From contig NC_051126.1 of the NCBI RefSeq assembly GCF_014839805.1, positions 4,100,609 to 4,164,608 of the forward strand: a DNA stretch of 64,000 nt, in the 5' to 3' direction. Numbering within the stretch: the first letter of the stretch is position 1; every line of letters starts with the position of its first letter. This DNA is from Manduca sexta. Lineage: Eukaryota > Arthropoda > Insecta > Lepidoptera > Sphingidae. Shown here one piece after another: positions 21,588 through 35,284 of the stretch. Both the position numbers and the translations under genes were made by a program. The notes under the pieces are model-generated. The model was not told the DNA's origin. It was given only the letters and a program-made list of their open reading frames with translations, and searched no databases.

Positions 21588-24174
21588 TTAGTGATTCTCA
21601 TTGAAATTCCAGGCGATTTTAATTTCGTAATACAAACTTTTATCCACGAGTTCATTCTCGAAATACTTTTGATTATTTTTTGGTGAAATTAAATGTGAAA
21701 TGAGTGTAGTCTACGAGAGCTTCTCTCACAATGTTTATTAACAAAATACTTCTTTGTTCTTTGATTAAAACATTTTGAGATATCCCAGACGTATATTGTA
21801 GTTTATTCAACTTTTCGGATGAGTTCTCTTGATTACATTATAAATGTTGAACATTTTCAAAATAATATCGTCCAACTACATTTGTCTGGTGAAATTGAAG
21901 TCTTACAGACGTATTGTCTTAGACGAAAACACAGAATTGTCACTAACCTGAATCAACATTCCCACGACCAAAGCAGTACAGCTTAGAATGCCCTAGCCAC
22001 AATCCTTTCGAAACAAGCGAAACATGGCTAAAGGCACGTCCACACTCATATCGAAATGAATCACGAAGTCGAATAAGATTATTGCATCGCGTTCCGAACA
22101 TGCACTCGTAAACTTAAGCATTAATCCAATCTATTTACGAGCTAATAATCCAAAATGATAAATAACAGCGTAATGTCAACTAGTTGTATAATATTACAAA
22201 TTACGATGGTGGTCAAATAACATTGGTCCCTTTCTATAGTCATAACACCAAGGATACACTACATTTTACGTCTAGGTAAAACGGAATGTCATTTATTGGA
22301 ATTTGACAATAGTACGATTCTACTTTTTGGAAAGTCAGAAAAATTATTTGGAAAGTTTGATTAGGGATTTAGCATAGTACGCCAGTCCACCATTATGACT
22401 TCTATAAGCCAAGACTGTCAGTGGCATAACAATATCACCGAAAATGTAAGAAATTAGATAGAGGCTAAAGTACTGCACTTGACTTCGCAGATTTTGTATC
22501 CGTATTTTCTTCCAGCACCTTAGATGGGGGAGAGGGGGTGTATAAATATACTGCATGAAACATACGTAATAAAATCGAACCTTGAAAGGCAATCATATCT
22601 AAGCGACAAATATACCGAAAATGGATTATATAAAATTTTTGAATCGCCATTTCTTCCTGCGTCCATTGATCTAGGTTTTGTAGGTCTAGGACAATTTTAA
22701 TATTATTAGACCATATCTTTATAAAATAAAAAGTCGAATTGTTATGAATTTTCATATTAAAATCAAAACTTTAAAGCACTCTGCTCAAAAATTTACTGAT
22801 TGTCGCTTAGATATGATAAGCCTTTTAAGCGTCAATATTTTATTAAGGTCTTGTAGAATTATAGAAAAGGGTTGAAAAGATGATTTTTGGGCAAGAGAAA
22901 TTTTGCTTTCCTAGTAGTCATTATGATTCCATCACTCGTCGATATCATATCTTCCTCATGATATCCCACTCTGCTCCCATTCAAAGTACATTGTAAAAAA
23001 TTGCCAAACGCCCCCCGACGGACGAGCGGGCGAGTGAGTGAAAACAAAGGCCACTATTACCACTCATTAGGGCAACAATTAGAGGGCCCATCGGGGGCAT
23101 TGTACGCTAATGGTTTAACCGTCGGCAATTAGTTTCAGTTGCGCAATACCTCCAGAGTAGGGTTGTCACGAACAAATATGTTATATTGAAAATTAACGTA
23201 ATATATTTGCATAGGATCTGTCGCATAAATATTTGTATTAGTTAATTTTTTAATTCTCAAAACTATACTATCATTGATTTCTTTGCTTCTATATTGTCCA
23301 ATTTAGAAAATATAAAAAGTATCGCTATGTAACCCTGCGGCATAGTGGTGGTATTCCACAGTACGCGGTAAGCGACACAAGCCAAGCTATGTTCGGAACA
23401 ATGTCTCATTTACATAGCCCGCTAAACGAAGACTTGTAACCGCCTACGTTCTGCAAATTATAGGATGGGCACGAGTGACATGTTTTATGATTGTTTGTCG
23501 TTTATCTTTGTGATATCGGGGGAGGCCATGTTTATCGTCGTTGTATTTATGGTGCGTCCGCGCCGAGTGAGTTGTAAGTGTATAATCTTATTAAATATGT
23601 TCAACGATTGTCATCTTAGTTATAAGCTATATGGCTGCATAATAAACTGCATTTATACGTGTAGATAGAGGTTAGAGTTCACAAATTATCTAATTTAGAA
23701 AGTGATGATTATTTATAACAGTTTGTTTATGTTATTCAAAATATTTTACACGTACATATTTGTCTACGTATTTATTTTATTTTCTATAAATGATAAATAA
23801 ACGAACTTTAAGAATTATCGGTGCAGAATTGAAAAAATATACTAATTATAGTTTTGTCACTGTACAATCGAAAATAATTAATTGCTCGCTTGTCTGTTGC
23901 AGTGGATACAGGGTTTTATTATAATAAGTATTGTATATGGAGGAATGTAATTTACGTTTCATGCTGAAATTCACTTCATTAAATGTTTTTCTCTTTGTCT
24001 GCAAATAAGTGACATTTGGGATAAAATGTACCTTATGCTAGGTATTCATATTCTAGTTAATATTAATTTTATTTAAACATACTTAAACAGAACCGCTGAA
24101 CTGTAAAGTAAAAAATACATCCAATGTAAAATGTAGATAGATATTGTACTGTAGATTTGTTGTTATAAGTCAGA

Positions 24175-24285
24175 GTTACAACTTTGACTTTTCGGACGAC
24201 CAACACCTCAGTCCTCTCGTGACCATGAAGGCTACAAACTCTTCGAAACGTCGGGAGAAAATCATATATAAAAAACAATAATAAA
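24175..24285. repeat. Repeat family B, partial copy
   Basis: Contains GACCAACACCTCAGTCC, CATGAAGGCTACAA and TCGAAACGTCGGGAGAAAAT in the same order as 34240-34320. Confidence 0.65.
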
Positions 24286-25439
24286 TTCCATAAAATTGTT
24301 CCAATTCAATGTCTAACATTCGCGGAAATCATTATACACCCAGTGTCCTACCAAAAGTCATGATGCAAGTTTTGCGTGTGAATAAAGCTGTGATTCCATT
24401 GTCCAATATTTGCTGGCAGGTATCAGGTCACTCTTGCGTATCAGTCAAAGCTACATTGCATGAAACTGGTATCTCGTGTGCACGTTTATGTTTGCAGTTT
24501 CCACTTCTCAAGCTACATGCAAGTGGCGTCTTGCATAAAAGTTACTTGCGTAATGAAATCGCGCCTTAGGAACTACGAGTCACTCGGTTCCACTATACAC
24601 TACATCCAAACTAATGCTAAGTTTAGAATAGTTCTTGCAGCAATATATTGCACTTCCAGATGCATAAGCACTAGTGGCAATATGTTAATCGTTCTATAAT
24701 CATCTTACTTGCCACAAGTCTTGCAAGCTTCAAATATTTAGAATCTTGCCATTTGTGTACGCATTAAAAATTGGTTGCAAAAATAAACTTCTACGAGTTT
24801 TCTTTCTAATCTATACCTCGCTCCAGGAACCAAAATTATACACGTCTATCGAGTAGGTATCATTGGATTGAAGTGATGTAATTTATACTTTAGATCTATA
24901 CTTCTAACATTGACTTTATCGCTAAGAATTCCATAGACTGTGAGTAATTTTGCACGCATGACATTCGATTAACGACCAATAATACTTTAGGATTTGCATT
25001 CCAACATGCGAATGCCGATCTCACATAGTATAATGATATAGTTACTTCTCATATTCTTTTTTACTAATTTTTATAAAGATCGGACAAAAGAAAAAAAAAT
25101 GATATGTTAAATCCAACAAAAAATAATTGAAAGAAATGAATGCCTGATATTTCTGTTAAAAATAAAAATTATTATGAAACAAATAAAAAATCATAACCGT
25201 TTTATAGGTAATTATAATCGTAATTCAGTTTACAAGATAAAAATATTTAACAAAATTATCTTATTAAAAACTTATACAACCTTTAAGATCAAAAGAAACA
25301 CTAATTCATTATAAATAAATATAAGTCCACGTCCCAAAGCACGAATAACAATTAAAGGTCACATTGCGCGACTTTGTTGCTAATTTAAAAAATACAAATG
25401 TGGACACAACTTTATATTTTATAATAAAATTATGTTCGG

Positions 25440-25660
25440 GCTGCAACAGAAGCTGGCGCCTCATTGGACAATGCCAGCTTGTTGCTCTTCACCCATCGCT
25501 CTATCCCATTACGTGAGGCATCGGGGCACTTACCATCGACACCAGAATAATAACGGGAATACATAAAACTTTATAGAATATCGAATGAGATTTGAACTCG
25601 CGGACCGAAATCGTGAAGACGCTGCGTAATAGCAACTGCGCCAAACTGCGCGTTCGATTG
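25440..25660 (-). mobile_element. tRNA-derived SINE (minus orientation)
   Basis: On the minus strand the head reads TGGCGCAGTTG, a perfect match to the pol III box A (TRGCNNAGYNG), followed about 40 nt later by GAGTTCAAATCTC, a near match to box B. A non-tRNA body runs to about 25440. No other copy of this family was noticed in the window. Confidence 0.65.
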
Positions 25661-26155
25661 ACACTCGAAATTGTTATGTGCTTACGCGACGCCTATCAGC
25701 GCCATCTGTTATCGTTTTTGTGTACTACGACAAAACATTTTAACGATGCTTACAAATATTTTTTTATGAAACAATTTATACCAAGTAATATAAGTTTATT
25801 AAAAAAAAAAATAATGACTCGAACAACCCGCTTGTCTGATAGATAGCAGTAGGTAATATGTTAAATAGGTGCACCACACACTGGAACTTGGAATTACAAA
25901 GCACTGTATATTTTTTCTCCAAATATAGCCGTGCAGTATCTACGTACTGGCATTAGTATTCTTAGTTAGATAAAACAATAATATATGAAGTCCGTCAACC
26001 TTTTTCAATGTTTAATGGAGCGTTGTCAGTCAGTCATCGTAGGCATAAAATGACGCGCTGAATACTGACGTGTTCCCGCCACTGCGTCGTTTAAACAACA
26101 CGGCTGTGTGTGGTCGATAGACATTAGTATATAACGATAATAACAACTGTTTACC

Positions 26156-26407
26156 TTAAGGCGATACCTCAAGGTCCATTTTCATACATTTTGTTTCACC
26201 TTTAATCTGGGTAAAATTTAATATGACGAAATTTTAAAGGCCGAAATATCCATGATTATTAATTATTTTTACGTTTTTCTTTCAACTGCGAGAACTAATC
26301 ACTAACTAGACGTGAATTTAAATTCTTTACTTGCCAATACTTGTTTAGTTACCCAGATTAAAGGTGAAACAAAATGTATGAAAATGGACCTTGAGGTATC
26401 GCCTTAA
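26156..26407. mobile_element. Foldback MITE, complete copy
   Basis: 252 bp, bounded by perfect 59-bp terminal inverted repeats (26156-26214 and 26349-26407) beginning TTAAGGCGATACCTCAAGG. The interior matches the right arm of the copy at 9231-9507, so this copy has lost most of its left arm. TTAA at each end is compatible with a piggyBac-type target site. No ORF. Confidence 0.9.
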
Positions 26408-29400
26408 CGATATCCAATTCCGACGTACACAAGACATGTAGAGGAAGTGAAACAAAATAGCAGCGTCTGAATCATGCACCACGACTTTCCTCTCAATATG
26501 CAGTCACAATTATTGCATATTAATTTAATGGTACGGTTTGCGTGATTAGTTGGGCTCAATTTAATCATACAACTTCATACATAAAATTGCTTAATATAAA
26601 CATGATTGCGGGCTGTTCGGAATCGGTCGGACCACTTAGTTTCCTATACGATTGATGTAAAGCGGACGTAACGATTTGCAGCCGACTGTATTAGAATAAG
26701 CATGGAACGAATTAGATGATAATTTTCTAATGGAATTGCTCCAATAAACAATTTAACGTATAGAGATAGCCGTGTGCATTCGAGTGGGAAATTAAATTTG
26801 AGAAAATTTTATACCAATTACGTTGTTGTTTACCATCGCGTGAATATTGAAATAGGTACAGCTCGATATCTCTTAAATGAGAAATATATGAACAACGCTT
26901 AAACAAAGTACGAAGATATTAAATAATATATCTTCGTTATGTATTTAATTACAAATATCTTATGCTTAGTGTACAACTAATTAATAAAAAAATCTTTTTA
27001 ACAGTGTAATTTTCATGATTTTTTTAACATGTGTATGATTTGAACACTCATTTAAATACGATCATTTCTAACTGGCATTAGCACTTATTGGACAAGAAAT
27101 AAAAACACATATTAAGTCCACCTTTTTTGAACGAATGGATTTTAATTAAACTCTGTACACATATACAGTTGTATAACACATCGCGTCCTTAATATATCAA
27201 AGATGGCAAGCTAAGGGACCGCGGTGGAGCGGCGGTGCGGCTCATCAGCGCCGGTGCAATATCCCGTGTGTAATGGAGTGAGAGACGCGAGATAAAGTCG
27301 ATGCGTACTAATAACGCTCCGATGGTTCCAGGAGGCGTCGCGCGCCGCCTGTCTAACGTGTGACCGCGGGGTAAACACCGCGATGACGCTTGTTACGAAA
27401 TATTTTTGTATTCTTCAGAAATATAGTTACAACTATTACTCATGTAAGTAAAGTACTGTCTAAGAACGGTAGCCAATGGATGAAGTTTATAGATTTAATT
27501 TAAACACCTCAGAGTCTGTAACGCACACTAAAAGAATAATTTATATTAAAAAAAATAATTTTCTTATACTATTTGTATAAATACTATGAAAGCAGACCGC
27601 AGTAATCAATCTGCGCTAATACTTGTTAGCGATAACAGATGGCGCTCTTGGCAACAAAATGAGAATTCAAATATCGAATAACAACTTTCCAATTAAAATA
27701 TTATAAAAGCCATGGAAGCACTTCGCGCTAATTACTTAAAAGAAATGGGCGTTATTGAATCGAAAGAGGGTATCGATCCACGGCCAATTTTATAGCGGAC
27801 CTCGTAGAATTTGATATAAACGAGCCGATGTTTTATCGCTGGCCCGCCTATGTGTGACGTAGTTATCTGAACTTATAATTGCCACGTCAAATATATTTGT
27901 ATTAATTTATTTTACTTCGTATTTAACGGGAAAATGGTCTGTGATTTTTTTTTGTAATTACCAAAACTAGGTTAATACAGACACGTACCGCTTTATAAAA
28001 GTGATTTTGAGGTAGGGATTCGCGCATTTCGGCATACAAAAAATGTAAATAGAAGAATCAATTTACATGGTTCTTTCACTTGTACTCATTTTATAACTGA
28101 TCTTCTACTCAGTTGTACGCATATGTGTATACCACGAGGAAAACGGTACTTACTTACTGATAATAAGTTCTTATTTTCTTTAACATTACTTTGCTATTAT
28201 TTCTACTAATTTCGTACAACAAATTTAAAAACCAATTCAGAACACTGTTGAAATTATCGCTAAAGTTCTTTTGTTTACAAACGGCGCACCCGTTCCCAAG
28301 GGAGGACACGTGAACGGGAATAATGGCCGCGTTTCGCGTTTTACATACCGGTTATATTGCGGTCTTGTATGCAAGCGTATTTGTTTATGTTTGTCGAGTT
28401 ATTGTTTTAGTTCAGTTGGCAGAAGTTTTGCAACTACTAAAGTACTCCACAACTTCTGCAAACCTTATAAGTTGGTTTCCTGCTTTTAATGTAAACTTAG
28501 TAATAGTCAATAAAAATTGTTGCGAAGGAATTTAGCTTCATTAAGGCGAGAAACATTTCCCATCGGCCGTATGAAGCGAAAACAATGCAGATAGGCATAC
28601 CAAGAGACAGATCAAAATGGAAAGTGTCGTAAATTTACAATTTATATAATAAAAGAAATACACTTGCAATACAACACATTCACATGTCAAACACCAAAAA
28701 GGTATAATTTAATACCGACATTAAAACTCGCATTCTTAATTTAATTTAAAAATAAATTAAACATTAAACCCTTTAAACGCTTACATGCCACTTGTTACGC
28801 CTACCAAAACTACATGCTAATAACGTTCATGTAATATAATGCGGCGGAATTAAAAATTGTAATTAAATTGCCGCGATGCCTGCGGGCGGCGGATCTCATT
28901 AAACGGTCGGGTAATTAGCAATTTCGTGAACTACCCATGTTCATTAATTGTTCGAGGGGCGCTTTAAAATTCAAAAGTGGCCAGTGTTACGCTTGTTATA
29001 CAGCCCGGTACACCTGTTCGGTTTTCAAAATATTATTACTCTGTGGTAGGTTTTAATCTGTGGTTATCAATTTAATTAAAAAGTATTATTTTTCATTTAA
29101 TGTTAAACTTACTTATTGATACTACGTATTTAATTCAGTAAACGAAATTCGAGAGATACGACCTCTACAGTCTAGACTTATAATGAATAGGTCAACAACC
29201 GTTCAGTTTAACAAATAGTTAATTAAACTAAATACGGACTCGTGTAATTCAAACATTTCCCTTGTAACTATTATCTAGAGATTACGCAGAACTAATTAAT
29301 GTCTTCAAATAATAAATTTATAATTTTATTGTCGCATGTCGTTAGGAGCGGTGTCTATTTATTACCGATAAGCTATTATTGTACAATTAATTTCGTTTAA

Positions 29401-29597
29401 TTTCGTACCATGCGGACATTGTATTTTATGGTACCAATTACTCTACTTTATTGACTTGCAATTATTACTGTCGTGGTGCAATTTAGAAATGGTTGAAAAA
29501 AGTATTAACGACATTTATTTCATGACTCATAAGGAATGTTATATTATGTTTTTTTTTATCTTACCAAAATCCATAATATAAAATTTTACGTATGATA

Positions 29598-29636
29598 AAT
29601 CAGCGACTTACCTGAAAATAAAAAACAAAAAACTAT
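29598..29636 (-). promoter_or_regulatory. Recursive-splicing (ratchet) site
   Basis: On the minus strand a long pyrimidine-rich tract runs straight into an acceptor fused to a donor: TTTTTTATTTTCAG|GTAAGT, with the junction between 29612 and 29611. Such zero-length exons are known from long introns of insect neuronal genes, where the intron is removed stepwise and the donor is regenerated. Position 16.4 kb upstream of the caskin exon at 13239, same strand, is what would be expected in a giant intron. No coding exon is needed to explain it. Confidence 0.75.
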
Positions 29637-30372
29637 TAGAAAAAAATCGACTCTAAAACAAGTCTTATTTACGCTCAAAATTCAAAAACATACACGCCAA
29701 ACAAATAAATACTTGACACGACATAAACACAAAGGCAAAACATCACGAGAACATAAACATCTCCATACATTAACACATTCTACATCCAATTCACATGATC
29801 CAAACGCGGAGGTGTTAAAAATATGTTAATACGCATAAAATACGTGAAAATAAGAACAATAATGGACGTCAGTACGCACGCTTGATTTACAGCTAAAAAA
29901 GCGTGACTCTTCACTAGGTCAACACTTTACCGTTGTAGGTGCACTATCATTTAAATCTATATAGGATAATTCGAAAAATAATTATGAAAAAATATTTGTC
30001 TAGAATTATTGATGGATGACACGAAAAAAGCTGCAACTATAAACTCTAAAAAAAGATTTAGGATAGTTAGAAAAATAATTATTAAAAATGAGTATATTTT
30101 CTAATTCTATCGACGCGTATAACAGGCGCCAGAGAAAGCCTGGTTAACAATTTTGTGTTTTATATGAAGAAGGCATGGGATGGTCGTGATTGCTAGTATA
30201 GCATTTTCATTATTCACAGTGATTAATAAGCTCTGGGTATAACCGTATACGTATAGTTGCTGTACAGATTTTTTAAAAGATATTGAATATTGTCTCCCTC
30301 GACCCTAGTAATATTAATTTTAGACACTCAACTAGCACAGAGGCCTGTCACAGGCTTTACAACTTCTTGTAG

Positions 30373-30406
30373 TAGTAACTCTACAATTTGTATTGTAGAG
30401 TTACTA
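30373..30406. repeat. Short perfect hairpin
   Basis: TAGTAACTCTACAAT at 30373-30387 is the exact reverse complement of 30392-30406, with a 4-nt loop. Too short for a typical pre-miRNA; probably a simple inverted repeat. Confidence 0.7.
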
Positions 30407-32729
30407 TTTGAGGATATCCTCATAAAGCCAAACACATGGCAATCTCAGTAATGAGTTGCCGCGTGTCTCAAGTGCCTGTACAACACGTAGAGTGAGATCA
30501 AAAGATTACGTGTACATAGGTGTTTATATGCAAATCACTTTAAACGCATCTGAATTGCCAATTAAGAAGCGTGACACGAGTTGAGACACAAACGACAATT
30601 TGTTAAGACTCTTCACACATTAAGAACGGAACAAGTGTATTGCGTAGCTCTTGAGATTGTACAATCTGCCATTTTTATAGTCTGCAAAGACAAATAACTT
30701 TGTATTTCGATTATTAATAATTATTTTCAGTCCGAGTGTAGACTGCTGGATTAGTGACGAATTAGCAATAGCAATATAAACTTAAAGAAAATCTTCTCGT
30801 AGCTGTAAAAATATGAGTACCCGAATATTATGTAGAATATATTAATAAATTATAATGGGTATAAATATGAAGTCAATATATTTTTATGGCACCATAAAAC
30901 GGCTACCCACAGAGTAGCAACGCCATGTTGCTAATTCGACAATTATTTCGAATGAATTAAACATCAAATGCGATTATACGTTACATGCTTAATGTAATTT
31001 TATTTACCGTGTGAATAATCACATCGATTACTGGTAAAAGTTTCTCAAGCGGCCTGACAGGTTTTGTCAATTGTCATATCAAGAGGTTAGGAATTTTGGC
31101 GCCAAACGACTAATGGTGGAGAAAGCGTGCCGGCGACAAGCCTCAGGCAATAGGCATTATACGAATGGTGTCAATGCTCGATGCAACATAAAAAAAAAAA
31201 CAAAACATTAATGTGCTCACAGTGCGTTCGCTATTTACGTATGTCAATTACTTTTTTATTCAAACAACCGTGTATTCGTTTCGTGCTCGAGTTTAAAATG
31301 AATATTCAGTTAGAATACTAAGTATATGTGGTATTAAGTTTCGAATTGTGACCCTTTGGAACTTAAAATACATTCTAAAACGCATGCTTTCTTTATACAA
31401 ACGCTCTCGAGCTTCAACACATTTTAAATTAAGTATATTATGTTGAATTCTAACAAACAAATTTCAAACTATTTCCACAGATCAAACCGCAAAATCAACA
31501 AACACAATATACTATTACTCTTCGATTCATCGCAACAATAACAGTGGGTGAATAGAAACGCAACATTAATATATCAAAACGTTGAATATCCGAACGAACC
31601 GACCGATTTGTTCGTGACAGATTTTAATCTGAGACGAATGTGTCATTGTGTCCCCGTTGGCTAGATTTTGTGGTACAAATGGTTCCAATCGTTCGCGTAA
31701 ATCGATGGTATTAGTACTATTGCGATTGAAAATTTCCGACAACTGTAAATTGTACGGATTTGTTAAGATATTATGTAAATATTTACGTAATTAGATTAAA
31801 TGAGGTGGATAAGGTTTTTGTGTGGCCAGGATTAGTTTAGTTAATATTAATGGTACAACTGATTGTATTCTAATTTCCGCAGTCAGCATTTGATTAAAGT
31901 TTCATTTAAATGGAATGACATTGTGCAGGATTCATGATGATTTAATCCTATATTTTATTGAAATAAAAAGGGGATTTCAATCGGGGCGAGTCAAGTTTTA
32001 AATGGAATAAAATCAGTTGTTTAAGAGGTATTAAAGAATGTATATTTTTATATAAACGAATTCTTCTAATCCGCCAAACATCAAGACATATGGCAGCTTT
32101 TCGATCAGCCCAAAACATGACCACGAGCACTCAGTTAAGAGTGTACGACTACGAAGAATATATATTGTTCTTTATTTATAGGCCCATGAATATGTATACC
32201 ATTATGTATAGAATAAAACATTGTTCAAATGTCTACCCCGACTGCTTATAATGGCACGGATTGAGTGGACCAATTTTCAAAGACTGCCGCATTGATCCGG
32301 CCGAATTTGAGCCATCGCTTGGCTTATGCCTTTAAAGTCATCGATCAATACGGACTATAAAAAAAAAACAAAATCTAGATAACCCAGTAATTACTTCTCC
32401 TTTAACATAGAATATTTCTATGTTCTGTGAGATCGGAAATATTTTTTATTAACTTCAAAAATAAAGGCAACTTCACAGGAGGCAGGAAGTGATATGAGAT
32501 AACTAGCACTCAACAATGTTTCATGGTAAAAGTAAGCGATAAACTGTTTATTAACACTTTTATGGTGCCATTACTTACCCACGTTGATAGCCTCTGACAT
32601 GATGATGGCGTTTATGTTGTGTAAATAAGTTGTAAGGATTACAGGAATATTAGGGTACAGTTAAACTTGTGTAGTTTTAATAATGCAGAGAATTTGACGT
32701 TGGTTAATGTATTGTTATTTTATTTAACG

Positions 32730-32944
32730 CTAGCTTTTGCTCGCGGCTTCGCCGGCGTGTAGGAGTTTTCCGCGATAAAGGTCTCACTCCATATTTCTCC
32801 ATAATAGTAGTAGCATATAAATTTCCCAGGGCCTTAAACTATCTCCATACCAAGTTTCATAAAAATCCGTTAAGTAGATTTTGAGAATATCGATAACATA
32901 CAGACAGACAGAAAAGGGGACTTTAGACTCTTATATGTATAGGT
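32730..32944 (+). mobile_element. RTE-like LINE 3' fragment
   Basis: Begins CTAGCTTTTGCTCGCGGCTT and continues with a CCATACCAAGTTTCAT block, then ...ATCCGTTAAGTAG and an ACAGACAGACAG run. Same family as 11838-12034 (minus), 40160-40258 and 44902-45171. Confidence 0.7.
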
Positions 32945-34019
32945 TTGTACGACACGCTATAGATTCGCCAGGTTATAAATGGAATTAATAATATTAATAT
33001 TTCCAATACTTATCTATACTTGGGCCTGAATTTTAATGCCAGGCTTAACTGAAAACAATCTCAATTTGGTATTCTTAAAACGAATGATAAATACTTTTAA
33101 TAAAAAAATAAAATAAGATTTCTATAGTTCACCATTATCGCCGCAAAATCTTTAGAATTGCAACGGCTTCGAATTCAGCAGTAAACGCTCCGCCTTAGTC
33201 ACGTAAATATGACTAGAGCTTTAGAATTCCACAACGAACGCTGAATAAGACTTTGTAGATTAGTGTTTAACATTTTATCGTAGATTTTATTGAGTTTTTA
33301 GTATCGTTAAGATAAGCTCTGTAGTTACATTTAAACTGTGCGTAGGTTCAAGAGTATTGGAATGAGATTTTATTACACAATTACATATAATAATATCACC
33401 TGGTTAATTTAATGTTTATCATAAAACGAATTGTTGCATTATTGAAGGATTATTTGTTTAATGGTGTAAATGTTTATAGTCCGTAAGAATTTTGAAATGT
33501 TGATTACATTGGTGATGTAAAATTAATTACATTTGACAATGATTGGTACATTAATACCATCAAATTAACAACTTTCGCGTCTTAAATTAACAACTCTTCC
33601 TTAATTTTCAAAATGCATTCAATATATTGCGCATAAAGCTCAGATTTTACGGTTATAACATGTTACGCGACCGAAGTTACATCGTAACCTAACTGTGAAC
33701 CAACTTAGAGATATGCTAAAGATAAATGTACGTGTGAATTGCTGGCGACGTCTCGCGTAATAGTCGGGGTACTCAGCAATAACGTTTAGTTCACAAATTA
33801 TTGATAACTTACATAAAATATATTATTTAACTGCGGACATTTGTGAAACATTTACATTTAAGTCATGTATTTTACTGAGAGATGGTTTGACTCTTGACTG
33901 AATGGTTTACGTTAATTATTCAAAATGATCTTTAGGTATAGCTTAACGTTATTCTTTGACAACTACATTTTACCTAAGTGTCTGCTATTCAATATTTATG
34001 ATACCGCAAAAAAACGATG

Positions 34020-34345
34020 CTTAATGATTTCTTATGTTTTCGCGAATGTTAGATATTGAAACAAAACTATTTTACGGATTTTATCACGGTTTTTACATTA
34101 TAATTTTCGCTCGACATTTCCAACCAAAAGACCTGTCAGAATTCAAGATACTGTGAGCTCATTCTGCGTAGATGGGACCACCAACAGCTAAACAATTTTA
34201 AATGTTGTTTAATTGTAAAATGTAAGTAGATATCGTAGCTTTGACTTTGCGGATGACCAACACCTCAGTCCGCCCCGTCACCACGAAGGCTGCAGTCTTC
34301 GAAACGTCGGGAGGAAAATATACTATAAAATCCGCTTAATGGTTT
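34020..34345. repeat. Repeat family B, longest copy
   Basis: Begins with TTACGGATTTTATCACGG-type sequence and ends with CGAAACGTCGGGAGGAAAAT followed by TAAAATCCGC, so its ends are inverted repeats of each other, with about 200 bp of unrelated interior. Looks like a non-autonomous DNA element. Confidence 0.65.
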
Positions 34346-35284
34346 TATTACAACGATGCTTGCCCACTGCTTATCGGCAGAAAGAGACGTGACGACATCC
34401 TCACGGGGAACTCTCGCTACAACAAACTGATCACCATCCATCAATTCAACGATAACTTGCCATCATTAGAGGGCAAAGTTACCGTAATTCAAGGTAATAA
34501 GCATCCTCACATATAATTAAAAACATTATTATGTGAAAAGTTGACCGCCACCGGTCCGTGGTAACTTTCTACGATGTCAAGCAAGCGATGACCACGCGGC
34601 GACGCTGCATGCAATCAATCAAACGCGAGCTCGTTGTTTATTTACTGTAATTTATTTTTGCTACAAAATGATATATGCTTCTGTGTTAGCTATTAAAATA
34701 TTGGCCGTTGATGGAGACTTCGCGAGAGTTAATTTATCCGTTGGTATTTGAACACGGTGTGGGTAAAATAGGGTGTCGCGTTGCTTCTTTCATCCAATAA
34801 TGCATGTTGTGTATTTAAGATTCTGAAAAGTAATGTGGTTTAAACTGTTATTAATTACTGTCTGCTTGCGGTATTGATGGCGTGTTTTAGTTTGTGAAAT
34901 ATAATAAAAAAGTAATCTATGTCCTTTTTTGGGATTAATTTTTATATGGTATTAAACTTCAAGAAAATTGTTTGAATATTTTAGGCATAAGTACAACAGA
35001 AATACGCGAGTTAATTTCGCATTTACAATTTTAGCATGAGTTAAATTAGAAAACTTTGCTACTAGATGAATGTAAGATATTCCAAGATAAGATTCCAACA
35101 AATGCAGTGATAGCTCGTGTCTGAACAGCGCTACCTTATCTCTCGAGTTAAACTCGCTGACGAGCAAACTCTACGGATAATTCGCTGCCGCAACTTTTTA
35201 CACGAACATTGATAATTGCGTACAATTTCACGACTTTGTGCAATGACAATTACTATGTGGTCCGCGCATCTCGCCAACTTAGAA

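Larger units (their letters stand above)
13240..29611 (-). other. Presumed long caskin intron, segment downstream of the ratchet site
   Basis: 16.4 kb, AT-rich, without a recognisable exon. Contents: a TATCGATA site (13338); GC-richer possible enhancer islands (about 14365-14545, 17100-17240, 23030-23150, 27205-27385, 28860-28990); dispersed repeats (16081-16375, 18148-18305, 20719-20970, 24175-24285); a tandem duplication (21290-21587); a SINE head (about 25440-25660); and the complete foldback MITE (26156-26407). Assigned to the intron because the ratchet site marks its upstream end on the same strand; assignment is inferred. Confidence 0.55.

Noticed and set aside
22859..23047. 62-codon minus-strand ORF considered as a missing caskin exon
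   Set aside because: No adequate acceptor with pyrimidine tract, no donor, and no caskin-like motif.
23465..23668. 67-codon hydrophobic plus-strand ORF with a GTAAGT inside (after about 23571)
   Set aside because: The donor-like motif is attractive, but no partner exon, family or promoter was recognised; antisense to the presumed caskin intron.
30373..30406. Hairpin as a microRNA precursor
   Set aside because: A 15-bp stem with a 4-nt loop is too short, and flanks do not extend the pairing.
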